Notes: generated from the letters alone by a model not told the origin. DNA of 37,071 nucleotides from Candidatus Peregrinibacteria bacterium (GCA_016196295.1 JACPYA010000072.1:1-37071), one strand, 5' to 3'. Shown: positions 13,234-22,433, counted from the first letter of the stretch. Translations and numbers: made by a program.

Positions 13234-13298
13234 CATTTTCTGCTGTGTAGGCAGGAAACTGGTGTGATCGGTCTTTGGAATCAATGGAGGAATGCAGC

Positions 13299-13682
13299 AT
13301 GTTTCGTCCCAACTTTGAAAAGGGTGGCGGACTCATCCGAGCTGTTGCTCAGGATGCAGTTTCGCTGACTGTTCTCATGGATGCCTACATGAATGAAGAG
13401 GCATTCAATGAGACTGTCCGCACAGGGCAGGTAGTCTACTTTTCCCGCAGCAAGGGAAAGTTGTGGCGAAAAGGAGAGGAGAGTGGCAATATGCAGATTG
13501 TGCGTGATATCCGTGTGAATTGTTATACGGACTCCACTCTTATCCTTGCTGAACAGGTGGGTGGCGCGGCATGCCATGAAGGCTATCCCACATGTTACTA
13601 TCGGCATCTGGCGAATGGCGAGTTGGTGCTGATCGAAGAGCGTGTCTTCGATCCGAGTCTGATCTACAAAAAAGGAGAGTAG
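13299..13682 (+). CDS. hisI: Phosphoribosyl-AMP cyclohydrolase
   Basis: VLMDAYMNEEAFNETVRTGQVVYFSRSKGKLWRKGEESGN, CHEGYPTCYYR; SD ggagg upstream. Confidence 0.92.
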   Translation: MFRPNFEKGGGLIRAVAQDAVSLTVLMDAYMNEEAFNETVRTGQVVYFSRSKGKLWRKGEESGNMQIVRDIRVNCYTDSTLILAEQVGGAACHEGYPTCYYRHLANGELVLIEERVFDPSLIYKKGE

Positions 13683-13684
13683 TC

Positions 13685-14560
13685 ATGAAGATTGAAGGTT
13701 CACTACCCGTCGGCAGTCTACAGAATCCATGTCTCGATTTGTGGAGAAGTGCCAACTACCAGATCAATCTGGCAGAACGAAGCCTCTTCCCTGTAATCGA
13801 TGATTCCGAAATCAGTCTCATGCTGCTTCGGCCACAGGAAATTCCGAGGTACATGGCGGAGGGAAAGTTGGACTTCGGGATCTGCGGATACGACTGTCTC
13901 GTGGAATGCGAATGCGAGGAGCGCATTGTGGAGATGGCGGAACTTGTATTCAGCAAGCAGAGCCGCAAGCCGACCATCTGGGTCCTCGCAGTTTCCGCTT
14001 CGTCACCAATCCGCTGCCGGAGTGAGCTTTCCGGCAAGTCCATTCAGACTGAATTCGTCACAATGACGCGTCGATGGCTCGCGAAGAATTCCATCGAAGC
14101 GAATGTGCAGTTCAGTTGGGGTGCGACCGAGGTCAAGGCGGGACGCTTCTGCGATGCCATTGTTGAAGCAACGGAGACTGGAAATTCTCTCCGGAGAAAC
14201 GGTCTCATAATTCTCGACGAGGTACTCAGAAGTACTCCACGATTCATCGCGAATCCAGAGGCATATGCAGACCCGTGGAAACGCGAGAAGATGGAGGACA
14301 TTGTGTTCAACTTGCGAGGTGTCCTGGATGCCGAAGGGAAGTCCTGGATATCACTGAATGTCACTCAGGAGGATTTGCAAAAGGTAGTCCAGATTCTTCC
14401 TGCGCTTTGTTCTCCGACTGAAGCCCGATTGAATAAGGAAGGCTGGTCTTCATTGACGGCTGTCGTCGATGAAGCGGTGATCCGCGCCATCCTTCCAAAA
14501 CTCAAGCGTGCCGGTGCTGCAGATATTGTCGTCAGTCCCATCTCCAGGGTGATCCGATAA
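13685..14560 (+). CDS. hisG: ATP phosphoribosyltransferase (long form)
   Basis: LRPQEIPRYMAEGKLDFGICGYD, FSWGATEVKAGRFCDAIVEATETGNSLRRNGLIILDE; SD aaaggaga. Confidence 0.88.
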   Translation: MKIEGSLPVGSLQNPCLDLWRSANYQINLAERSLFPVIDDSEISLMLLRPQEIPRYMAEGKLDFGICGYDCLVECECEERIVEMAELVFSKQSRKPTIWVLAVSASSPIRCRSELSGKSIQTEFVTMTRRWLAKNSIEANVQFSWGATEVKAGRFCDAIVEATETGNSLRRNGLIILDEVLRSTPRFIANPEAYADPWKREKMEDIVFNLRGVLDAEGKSWISLNVTQEDLQKVVQILPALCSPTEARLNKEGWSSLTAVVDEAVIRAILPKLKRAGAADIVVSPISRVIR

Positions 14561-14578
14561 GGAGATCGATCACACCTG

Positions 14579-14606
14579 CCCCGAATTCCATGGATGGAGT
14601 TCGGGG
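14579..14606 (+). terminator. Rho-independent terminator after hisG
   Basis: ccccgaattcca-tgga-tggagttcgggg followed by cttttt. Confidence 0.75.
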
Positions 14607-14640
14607 CTTTTTATGCTTCTGATTCAATTCAATCCGCCTT

Positions 14641-14828
14641 CGCCCCTCTCGGGGCTTCCCACGTCGCCCTACGGGCTTTGAGGGACAGGTCGGCGGACAG
14701 GCCGACCTGGATGCTATCATTCTGCTTTCGAAGGCGATGGTCTGACCCGCCCGAACGATCTGATCGTTCGGATCGGGCGGGTTCCCCGGAGCTTGCTCCG
14801 GAAAAAAAGAGTCCAGAGCTTGCTCTGG
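14641..14828. repeat. Cluster of distinct palindromic repeats
   Basis: caggtcggcggacaggccgacctg (14686-14709); acccgcccgaacgatctgatcgttcggatcgggcgggt (14745-14782); ccggagcttgctccgg (14786-14801); ccagagcttgctctgg (14813-14828). Confidence 0.7.
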
Positions 14829-15029
14829 GGTTCATACCAATGATTATTGAAGGTACAATTTTCTCCATTTAACATAAATTTTTGTGCGCTCTTTTGAAAT
14901 AAAACTCCACATTCTCATGTAGTTAATAATTTCATCAGTCATTTTTTCCATGTGGTATTTGCATGGCTCTCGATTGCCAGGTGTAATCTTTTTGCGTGAC
15001 ATAGGATCTTATTATAAGCCAGTACTTGT

Positions 15030-15320
15030 TTATGCGACACCAGTGGCATGTTCAAGTCTGACGATGCGTCTCTGATGGTCTTGATCATGATCTTTCAGCA
15101 CTTCAATTTGATCTTTATTTGCACCTTTGAGGTCGTGTCGGATTTCTTCAAGTCTCACATCGAAGTGTCTCATGACTTCATCGCTTCTGTCATTCTTCTG
15201 CAGTTCGCTCTTAATGATCTGATGCATTCTTTCTTCTGATTTCTTAAGGTCGTCCTTTGTGGAAAACTTTTTCAAGTCACCCTTTGTTGCCGGTTTTGAG
15301 TCGTCCTTTTTCTTGCGCAT
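15030..15320 (-). CDS. Small charged coiled-coil hypothetical protein
   Basis: MRKKKDDSKPATKGDLKKFSTKDDLKKSEERMHQIIKSELQ... heptad-like, lysine-rich. Confidence 0.55.
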   Translation of the reverse strand: MRKKKDDSKPATKGDLKKFSTKDDLKKSEERMHQIIKSELQKNDRSDEVMRHFDVRLEEIRHDLKGANKDQIEVLKDHDQDHQRRIVRLEHATGVA

Positions 15321-15377
15321 TGGAAAGTCAGAATAGTATTGCCATGGCAACCGGTCAATGATTCTATTTCATACATA

Positions 15378-16400
15378 ATGAACCATTACCTATTCATGCG
15401 CCGGTGTTTGGAGCTCGCTGAGCGCGGACGGGGGTCTATAGGAAACGGAGCTCTCGTCGGTTCGTTACTCGTTCGTGAGGGAAAGATCATTGCTGAAGAT
15501 CACTATTCTGGATTTGGCAATTTCCATGCAGAGCGAGCATTAGTGGAAAAATTTGACCCCACTCCGTCCGCCTCCGGCGGACTACGAGGGGCAAGTCAAA
15601 AAATTGCTCAAGAGGATGTGCTCTATGTGAATCTGGAACCGTGCTGTCACGAGGGGAAGACCCCTCCTTGTACAAATTATTTGATCGAAAAAGGAGTGAA
15701 GCACGTCGTTTTTGGGATGATTGATCCCGATCCGCGAGTGTCAGGGAAGGGCATCATGCAGTTGAGGGAGGCAGGAGTGGAGGTCATCGGTCCGGTCGTT
15801 CGTGCCCAGTGTGAATGGCTGAATAGGGGATTCATCTCCCTCAGAAAAAAGAACCGGCCGTGGATCACTCTGAAGATGGCACGAACGCTCTCCGGAGAGA
15901 TTGCCTCTCCGGATGGATCCCCCAAGAAGATCACGTCGAAAGATCAGGATGTGTGGGTGCATGAACGCGTGCGCGGCGAGAGTGATGCCGTACTCGTTGG
16001 AGTGGGCACCGTGATCGCAGATAATCCCTTCCTGACGATCAGAAATACGATCAAAAAATTTGTACGACCGTACAGGATTATCTTGGATGCGCAGCTGAAT
16101 ACGCCGGTGACATCGCATGTTGTGACGGACGAACATACGAGTCGGACGATCCTTGTGGCGGATCCAAAAAATGCGTCTGGACCAAAAGCGCGGGATCTCG
16201 CTCAGAAGGGTGCCCATATATTTCCCGTGGCTATGAAAGACGGGCAATTCGTGTGGAGTGAACTTTGGAAAATGCTCACGGAGCCGAAAGGTGATTTTCA
16301 CGGCATCGCATCGATCCTTGTTGAGGGTGGCCGCAGGACGTGGGATATATTTAAAGAGGCGGGGATGGTGGATGAGGAAATAATCCTCATAGGATCCTAA
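15378..16400 (+). CDS. ribD: Bifunctional riboflavin deaminase/reductase (RibD), apparently C-terminally truncated
   Basis: HAERALVEKF, VNLEPCCHEGKTPPCTNYLIEKGVKHVVFGMIDPDPRVSGKG, RPWITLKMARTLSGEIA, ILVEGG; ends VDEEIILIGS at a palindrome. Confidence 0.87.
   Translation: MNHYLFMRRCLELAERGRGSIGNGALVGSLLVREGKIIAEDHYSGFGNFHAERALVEKFDPTPSASGGLRGASQKIAQEDVLYVNLEPCCHEGKTPPCTNYLIEKGVKHVVFGMIDPDPRVSGKGIMQLREAGVEVIGPVVRAQCEWLNRGFISLRKKNRPWITLKMARTLSGEIASPDGSPKKITSKDQDVWVHERVRGESDAVLVGVGTVIADNPFLTIRNTIKKFVRPYRIILDAQLNTPVTSHVVTDEHTSRTILVADPKNASGPKARDLAQKGAHIFPVAMKDGQFVWSELWKMLTEPKGDFHGIASILVEGGRRTWDIFKEAGMVDEEIILIGS
15552..15600. repeat. Palindromic REP-like insertion inside ribD
   Basis: tttgaccccactccgtccgcctccggcggactacgaggggcaagtcaaa; core gtccgcctccggcggac at 15566-15582. 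Confidence 0.6.
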
Positions 16401-16435
16401 ATGTGGGTCAGGAATATTCCTGACCCACATTTAGG
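16396..16435. repeat. Perfect 40-nt palindrome supplying the ribD stop codon
   Basis: cctaaatgtgggtcaggaatattcctgacccacatttagg; may act as a bidirectional terminator between convergent genes. Confidence 0.8.
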
Positions 16436-16439
16436 TCTG

Positions 16440-17141
16440 TCATTGCTTTGTACTGATCGGATACATGATCCGATTCCCGACGCGGTAGACGAAGCTGAAG
16501 AATTGGTACGAGAGACGGATGCGCAGCGGCAGCGTTCCCGTTTCCGCGTATGTCTTCACGATCTTTGCGAATTTCTTCCCCGCATTCTTCACGCGTTCGA
16601 GACTTTTTGGTCGCTGATCGACGACCAAGCCAAATTTGCCCTTGCCGAGCATCGCTCGAGGTTCGAAGTACTTCCCCACGACGACGCCTCCGTAATACTT
16701 GATCGCCTCCGAGACGTGCATCGTCGTGAGATACATGAGCGCTTTCCATGCAAGCAGTGGAGCGCCACCCGTAAAGATAATGTAGAACGGCTTGGCTTTC
16801 ATTTGACCTCTCGATCGCGTTTCTTCATCGAGAGCCACTGCGCCAATCCGATCAATGACGTTCTTCAGGTGCGCGGGCACGCTGAAGTTCCAGATGGGGG
16901 AGGCGATGACGACGCCCTTGGAGTCCAGGAGGGCGTCTTGGATATTGCAGAAATCATCGTCTCGCGGGCAGGCCGGGATGTAACGCTCGAGGGTGAAGTG
17001 CTTGATGTTCAAGTCTTTCAGTCGATATTTGATGACCTCGATCTCGGGATATGTCTCTTTGATCCCTTCGATGAACGCATCAGCCAGGGTATTGCTGTTG
17101 CTCTGTTCATTCGTTCCGGCGACGAGGACGAGAATCTTCAT
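16440..17141 (-). CDS. Flavodoxin-like NAD(P)H-dependent FMN reductase
   Basis: MKILVLVAGTNEQSNSNTLADAFIEGI, VVIASPIWNFSVPAHLKNVIDRI. Confidence 0.8.
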   Translation of the reverse strand: MKILVLVAGTNEQSNSNTLADAFIEGIKETYPEIEVIKYRLKDLNIKHFTLERYIPACPRDDDFCNIQDALLDSKGVVIASPIWNFSVPAHLKNVIDRIGAVALDEETRSRGQMKAKPFYIIFTGGAPLLAWKALMYLTTMHVSEAIKYYGGVVVGKYFEPRAMLGKGKFGLVVDQRPKSLERVKNAGKKFAKIVKTYAETGTLPLRIRLSYQFFSFVYRVGNRIMYPISTKQ

Positions 17142-17163
17142 GAAGGGATGATAGCATTGAAAA

Positions 17164-17252
17164 GAAACCAAGGAGACCAATGAGACCAAAGAGACCGAGG
17201 AAAAATCAAAAAATCCTCGGTCTCATTGGTTTCTCTGGTTTCATCGGTCTCC
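17164..17252. repeat. Inverted arms of 9-nt GARACCRAN degenerate tandem repeats
   Basis: gaaaccaag gagaccaat gagaccaaa gagaccgag ga / reverse complement gagaccgat gaaaccaga gaaaccaat gagaccgag ga. Confidence 0.75.
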
Positions 17253-17531
17253 ACTTCACTCCACAAAAATTTCATAGGCCGTTGGTGTGGCCTTTCCTTG
17301 CCTCATTGTCACACTTTTTTCCTTTGCCCCAGCAAAGATTTGTGTCGCGGCAGTAGATTTTTTCAGGAGAAAAATTCCGACTTTTTCTCTCACGGCTGCA
17401 TGGATTTGCCCTATCATTTTTCCATCGCTCGAAAACTTGACCCTTCGAACGTCGATCAATATCTTGTGTGATTGTTGCACGGATGGATCTATATATAGTG
17501 TTTCTTCCCATTTTCGTTTCCTTTCCCGTTT

Positions 17532-20500
17532 ATGAACCCGCACGCCGTTTCTTCTAGTTCCAGCTCCTCGAAAGGGGCTTCTTCGGTGAAGGGACGGGTG
17601 CGCGAAAAAGGCCTCTCCATCCATCGCATGTTCACGACCCCGGGAAGCGATCCGCTCGAAATGGTCACCTATGAGAAGCGCACGAGCCGCATCGCGAACA
17701 CGGACGGTTCGGTCGTTTTCGAGATGCAGGGGGCGGAGGTGCCGGCGAGCTGGAGCCAGGTCGCGACGGACATCGTCGTCAGCAAATACTTCCGCAAAGC
17801 GGGTGTTCCTCAGTTCGATGGGCAGGGAAACGTCATGACCGACCAGAAAGGAGAGGTGATCCGCGGTCCGGAGCGAAGCGTCAAACAGGTGGTCCGCCGC
17901 TTGGCCGGCTGCTGGCGGCACTGGGGCCAGCAGTACGGCTATTTCGAGACGCCGCAGGATGCGCAGACCTTCGAGGATGAGCTCAGCTACATGCTCGTTC
18001 ATCAGATGGCGGCGCCGAACAGTCCGCAGTGGTTCAACACGGGTCTTCATTACGCCTACGGCATCACGGGACCGGCGCAGGGCCACTACTATTGCGAACC
18101 GGAGACCGGGGACATCAAGCGCAGCACCGATGCCTACACGCATCCGCAACCCCACGCGTGCTTCATTCAGTCCGTCGGCGACGACATGGTGAACGAAGGC
18201 GGCATCATGGACCTCTGGGTCCGCGAAGCGCGCCTCTTCAAGTTCGGCTCCGGCACCGGCACCAACTTCAGCAGTCTGCGCGGAGCGGGGGAGCCGCTCT
18301 CCGGCGGCGGGAAGAGCTCCGGTCTGATGAGCTTCCTCAAAATCGGCGATCGCGCCGCGGCCGCCATCAAGTCCGGCGGCACGACCCGCCGGGCGGCCAA
18401 GATGGTCTGCCTCGACGTCGATCATCCGGATATCGAGGAGTTCATCAATTGGAAAGTGAATGAGGAGAAGAAGGTGGCGGCACTTGCGAAGGCCGGCTAC
18501 GACACGGACTTCAACGGCGAGGCGTACCTGACGGTCTCCGGCCAGAACTCCAACAATTCCGTCCGCCTCTCCCACGAATTCCTCGAGACGGTCGAGAAGG
18601 ATGCCGACTGGCATCTCTTCTGGCGCACGGAGCTGCGCAAATCCGAAAAAGAATCCCGTGATCCCACGCCGAGCAAGACGATGAAGGCCCGGGACCTCTG
18701 GGACCAGGTGGGCTACGCCGCGTGGGCGTGCGCGGACCCCGGGGTGCAGTACGACACTACCATCAACGACTGGCACACGTGTCCCGAGGACGGCCGCATC
18801 AACGCCAGCAACCCCTGCAGCGAATACATGTTCCTGGATAACACCGCCTGCAACTTGGCGTCGCTCAATCTCATGACGTTCTACGACACCGAACACCCTT
18901 CGACTCGCCCTTCGGGCTCGCTCAGGGCGGGCGGCTTTCAGGTTGAGGCGTTCAAACATGCAGTGCGCCTCTGGACGATCGTCCTCGAAATTTCCGTCCT
19001 CATGGCGCAGTTCCCAAGCAAAGAGATCGCCGATCTCTCGTACCGGTTCCGCACGCTTGGCCTCGGCTACGCCAACCTCGGTGCCATGCTGATGCAGATG
19101 GGCATTCCTTATGACAGTCCCGAGGGCAGAGCCATCTGCGGCGCCATCACGGCGATCCTCACCGGCGAGAGTTACGCAACGTCCGCGGAGATGGCGGAGT
19201 GCCTCGGCGCCTTCCCCAATTACGAGAAGAACCGCGAGCACATGCTCAAGGTGATCCGCAATCACCGTCGCGCGGCCTACGATGCACCCGCTCGCGAGTA
19301 CGAAGGCCTCCATGTTCCGCCGGTTGGCATCCATCACAAAGATTGCCCCGGCGACCTCCTCGAGGCTGCCAAAGAGTGCTGGGATCGCGCGCTCGCCCGT
19401 GGCGAGAAGCACGGCTACAGAAACGCCCAGGTCACCGTCATCGCGCCGACGGGCACCATCGGCCTCCTCATGGACTGCGACACGACGGGGGTGGAACCGG
19501 ACTTCGCACTCGTGAAATTCAAGAAACTCGCGGGCGGCGGCTACATGAAGATCGCGAACCAATCGGTGGCTCCTGCGCTCGAACATCTCGGGTACAGCGA
19601 AGGGGAGATCAAAGACATCATGAAATACGTGATGGGCACGCTAAACTTGGAGGGGGCGCCCCACATCAACCGCAAGTCGCTCAAGGAGAAGGGATTCGAC
19701 GATGCCGATATCGCGAAGGTCGAGAAGAACCTGCCCTCGGTATTCGAAATTCCCTTCGCGTTCAACAAATGGACGCTCGGCGATGCGACCATGAAACGGC
19801 TCGGTTTCAGAGAAGAACAGTCCTCGGACTTTAACTTTAACCTCCTGAAGGCGCTCGGATTCACGTCAGACCAGATCGAAGAGGCGAACGTCCACATTTG
19901 CGGGCACATGACCGTGGAAGGAGCGCCTCTCCTCAAAGATGAACATCTTCCTGTCTTCGACTGTGCGAATAAGTGCGGCAAGATCGGCAGACGCTTCATC
20001 TCGGCCGAGGGGCATATCCGCATGATGGCGGCCTCGCAGCCGTTTATCTCCGGCGCCATCAGCAAGACCATCAACCTCCCGAACGAGGCGACGGTCGAGG
20101 ACATCAAGAATGCCTATCTCCTCAGCTGGAAATTGGGGCTCAAAGCGAACGCACTCTACCGCGACGGCAGCAAGCTCTCCCAAGCGCTCAGCAACAAGTC
20201 CGATGTGAAAGATGCCGCCGTCGAACCGACGATTGTGGAGAAGATCGTGATCAAAGAAGTGCCGCATCGCCGCAAGCTCCCGCAGGAACGCATGGCCATC
20301 GCGCACAAATTCGCGGTCGCAGGGCACGAGGGCTACATCCACGTCGGCATGTACGAGGACGGCACTCCGGGCGAGATCTTCATCAAGATGAACAAAGAGG
20401 GGACGACGCTCTCCGGCGTTATGGACACGCTTGCGCTTTCGCTCTCCATGAACTTGCAGTACGGCGTGCCGCTGGAGGTCCTCTGCGAGAAGCTCGTTCG

Positions 20501-20942
20501 CCAGCGCTTCGAGCCGATGGGCATGACGAACAACAAGGAGATTCCCATCGTCACGAGCATCATGGACTATATGGCGCGCTGGCTCGCGCTCAAGTTCATG
20601 CCGAAGGAAAAGGCGAAACACTTCCACAACGCGGAACTCGTCGAGAAGAGCTACAGCGAAGGGACGAAGAGCAAGGAAGCCTTCGCCATGCGTCTCCCGA
20701 TCGTCGATGAAGGAGCGACCGTCCACAACAGCATGAATATCGCTGCCGCGGTGGATCAGAAGACTGCCAAGGAGATCTCGAAGGCCGTCAGCGAGGTGGC
20801 CGAAGCGCCCTCCAAGTTGGAACAGGCAAAGCTCCAGGGTTTCACGGGTTCCGCGTGCAGTGGTTGTGGCAGTTTCAAGATGAAGCGCAATGGTTCGTGC
20901 GAAGTGTGTTTGGATTGTGGGGCGACGAGTGGTTGTAGTTAA
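17532..20942 (+). CDS. nrdJ: Vitamin B12-dependent (class II) ribonucleoside-diphosphate reductase
   Basis: NSPQWFNTGLHYAYGITGPAQGHYY, GSGTGTNFSSLRG, NPCSEYMFLDNTACNLASLNL, APTGTIGLLMDCDTTGVEPDFALVKFKKLAGGGYMKIAN, C-term Cys cluster. Confidence 0.95.
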   Translation: MNPHAVSSSSSSSKGASSVKGRVREKGLSIHRMFTTPGSDPLEMVTYEKRTSRIANTDGSVVFEMQGAEVPASWSQVATDIVVSKYFRKAGVPQFDGQGNVMTDQKGEVIRGPERSVKQVVRRLAGCWRHWGQQYGYFETPQDAQTFEDELSYMLVHQMAAPNSPQWFNTGLHYAYGITGPAQGHYYCEPETGDIKRSTDAYTHPQPHACFIQSVGDDMVNEGGIMDLWVREARLFKFGSGTGTNFSSLRGAGEPLSGGGKSSGLMSFLKIGDRAAAAIKSGGTTRRAAKMVCLDVDHPDIEEFINWKVNEEKKVAALAKAGYDTDFNGEAYLTVSGQNSNNSVRLSHEFLETVEKDADWHLFWRTELRKSEKESRDPTPSKTMKARDLWDQVGYAAWACADPGVQYDTTINDWHTCPEDGRINASNPCSEYMFLDNTACNLASLNLMTFYDTEHPSTRPSGSLRAGGFQVEAFKHAVRLWTIVLEISVLMAQFPSKEIADLSYRFRTLGLGYANLGAMLMQMGIPYDSPEGRAICGAITAILTGESYATSAEMAECLGAFPNYEKNREHMLKVIRNHRRAAYDAPAREYEGLHVPPVGIHHKDCPGDLLEAAKECWDRALARGEKHGYRNAQVTVIAPTGTIGLLMDCDTTGVEPDFALVKFKKLAGGGYMKIANQSVAPALEHLGYSEGEIKDIMKYVMGTLNLEGAPHINRKSLKEKGFDDADIAKVEKNLPSVFEIPFAFNKWTLGDATMKRLGFREEQSSDFNFNLLKALGFTSDQIEEANVHICGHMTVEGAPLLKDEHLPVFDCANKCGKIGRRFISAEGHIRMMAASQPFISGAISKTINLPNEATVEDIKNAYLLSWKLGLKANALYRDGSKLSQALSNKSDVKDAAVEPTIVEKIVIKEVPHRRKLPQERMAIAHKFAVAGHEGYIHVGMYEDGTPGEIFIKMNKEGTTLSGVMDTLALSLSMNLQYGVPLEVLCEKLVRQRFEPMGMTNNKEIPIVTSIMDYMARWLALKFMPKEKAKHFHNAELVEKSYSEGTKSKEAFAMRLPIVDEGATVHNSMNIAAAVDQKTAKEISKAVSEVAEAPSKLEQAKLQGFTGSACSGCGSFKMKRNGSCEVCLDCGATSGCS
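18893..18941. repeat. REP-like insertion inside nrdJ
   Basis: cacccttcgactcgcccttcgggctcgctcagggcgggcggctttc, giving HPSTRPSGSLRAGG; relative at 26520-26575. Confidence 0.6.
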
Positions 20943-20955
20943 TCCTTCCCCTTCT

Positions 20956-21147
20956 ATGTCAAAAAGCGAATTTGCTCCGATCCGCATTCGTGAAGATGGT
21001 CAGGTAGAGATTGTGGATGCACCAAATGACACGAGTACAATGGTGGGAGCAATTATTTCGGACACTGCTAAACGGGCGCAACCGTTTGATCTCTCTGAAG
21101 TAAGGTGGAGTTTCGACGCTCTCGATGGGAATGGACGACGCGATTAA
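20956..21147 (+). CDS. Small hypothetical protein
   Basis: 63-aa ORF from ATG 20956 immediately downstream of nrdJ. Confidence 0.4.
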   Translation: MSKSEFAPIRIREDGQVEIVDAPNDTSTMVGAIISDTAKRAQPFDLSEVRWSFDALDGNGRRD

Positions 21148-21174
21148 TGTCGCTTCCTCGCGTATACTTTCGCC

Positions 21175-21615
21175 ATGTCCGACTCCTGGCTCGATCTCAT
21201 TCCCAGTCGCGAGCGTGAAAAGATCCGCAAGCGTATGTGCAGCCCGGAGGCGTATGCAGCTCTTCGAGAGAAGGTGAAGGGTCCGGAGGACCTCGAACGC
21301 GAGATGGAACACAATGAAGCGATGGCGGAGCTGCGCTTTGAGATGGAAACGGAGCCGGCGCTGAAGGAGGCGCTTAAGAAACAAGTGGAGAAGGACGCTC
21401 GCGAGCAGGGGATCGATCATGTCCTTGAGTATCATCCGTCAAAAGAAGCGAAGGCATCATTTGATCGGGGTGCGTTTCATCTCTCAGTCGAATCGCACCC
21501 GGACACCCATCTCGATCAACTCATCGCGATCCCGGAGGGAAAGGTGCAGGAAAAATTGCCGATCCGGGTCAGCCTTTGCAATCGGTACCTCGCGCAGTTT
21601 GTGCGCGGGATGTGA
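21175..21615 (+). CDS. Hypothetical protein
   Basis: 146-aa charged ORF; TATACT 6 nt before the ATG. Confidence 0.6.
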   Translation: MSDSWLDLIPSREREKIRKRMCSPEAYAALREKVKGPEDLEREMEHNEAMAELRFEMETEPALKEALKKQVEKDAREQGIDHVLEYHPSKEAKASFDRGAFHLSVESHPDTHLDQLIAIPEGKVQEKLPIRVSLCNRYLAQFVRGM

Positions 21616-21654
21616 GATGCGGCAGGTATGCCCGCTCTCTATCCAAATTTTAGA

Positions 21655-21672
21655 GCGGCCATACGTGGCCGC
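21655..21672. repeat. REP hairpin gcggccatacgtggccgc
   Basis: Same family as 9859-9900. Confidence 0.6.
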
Positions 21673-21674
21673 GA

Positions 21675-22046
21675 TTACCGGAAGATCAGGAGCAAGCACG
21701 CCCCCGCAGCCGCCTCGGCATCAATCGTGTGTGTCAGGCGTCCTTGTTTGTAGCCCATGACGTCATAGCAGTCCGTTCCGTCTTGCAAGTATCCCGTCGC
21801 CTCTTCTCCTTCGATGAGGACAAGACCTTCCCGTTTGATCACTTGCCCCACGATCGCATCGGCAATGTCGCGGACCTCACGTCCCTCGACCGTTCCCACC
21901 TGGTTTCCCTCTGCATCCAGAATGACGGCAGTATCCGGCTCGGCTCGGACGGATCCCCGGAGATTGCCGAGCCTGTTATAGACGGACACGCTTCCTCCGC
22001 ACGAGGAAAGAGTGAGCACGAGGAAGGCGAGAACCATTTTTTGCAT
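21675..22046 (-). CDS. Putative lipoprotein
   Basis: MQKMVLAFLVLTLSSCGGS lipobox; Gly/Ser after Cys. Confidence 0.65.
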   Translation of the reverse strand: MQKMVLAFLVLTLSSCGGSVSVYNRLGNLRGSVRAEPDTAVILDAEGNQVGTVEGREVRDIADAIVGQVIKREGLVLIEGEEATGYLQDGTDCYDVMGYKQGRLTHTIDAEAAAGACLLLIFR

Positions 22047-22133
22047 GTGGAATCAGTATACTTGCGTAGAAACATCCATCAATAATTTCGCTCAGCCCTT
22101 GTGAAAGATAAAAAAGAAGAACAAAAATGTAGA

Positions 22134-22433
22134 TCAGTTGTGTTCCGCAAACGATGTGAGATCATCGTCGGGTGCAGCTCTATTGCTGATTTCTTTTCCG
22201 CATAGGAAACAACGATGCACGATCATCCATCCTTTCTTGCCGCTCTGGTCGAGGGAGACAGGTGTCATGAGTCCTCCGCAGTCCGAGGCCCGGTCCCCAG
22301 GACCCTCGGCATCAATGTGTTTGGAGTACAGGCAATGCGGACAATGATTGCGATACGTTCCACGTGGGAGTGGGGCTACGTCCTTGCCGCAATGTTCACA
22401 CGTGAATGATTCTTGGCGTGCGATGAACGTCAT
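22134..22433 (-). CDS. RNHCP domain protein
   Basis: FTCEHCGKDVAPLPRGTYRNHCPHCLYSKHIDAEGPGDRASDCGGLMTPV. Confidence 0.88.
   Translation of the reverse strand: MTFIARQESFTCEHCGKDVAPLPRGTYRNHCPHCLYSKHIDAEGPGDRASDCGGLMTPVSLDQSGKKGWMIVHRCFLCGKEISNRAAPDDDLTSFAEHN

Noticed and set aside
17256-19586. 776-aa ORF antisense to nrdJ
   Set aside because: Shadow ORF; same biased composition and no family signature.
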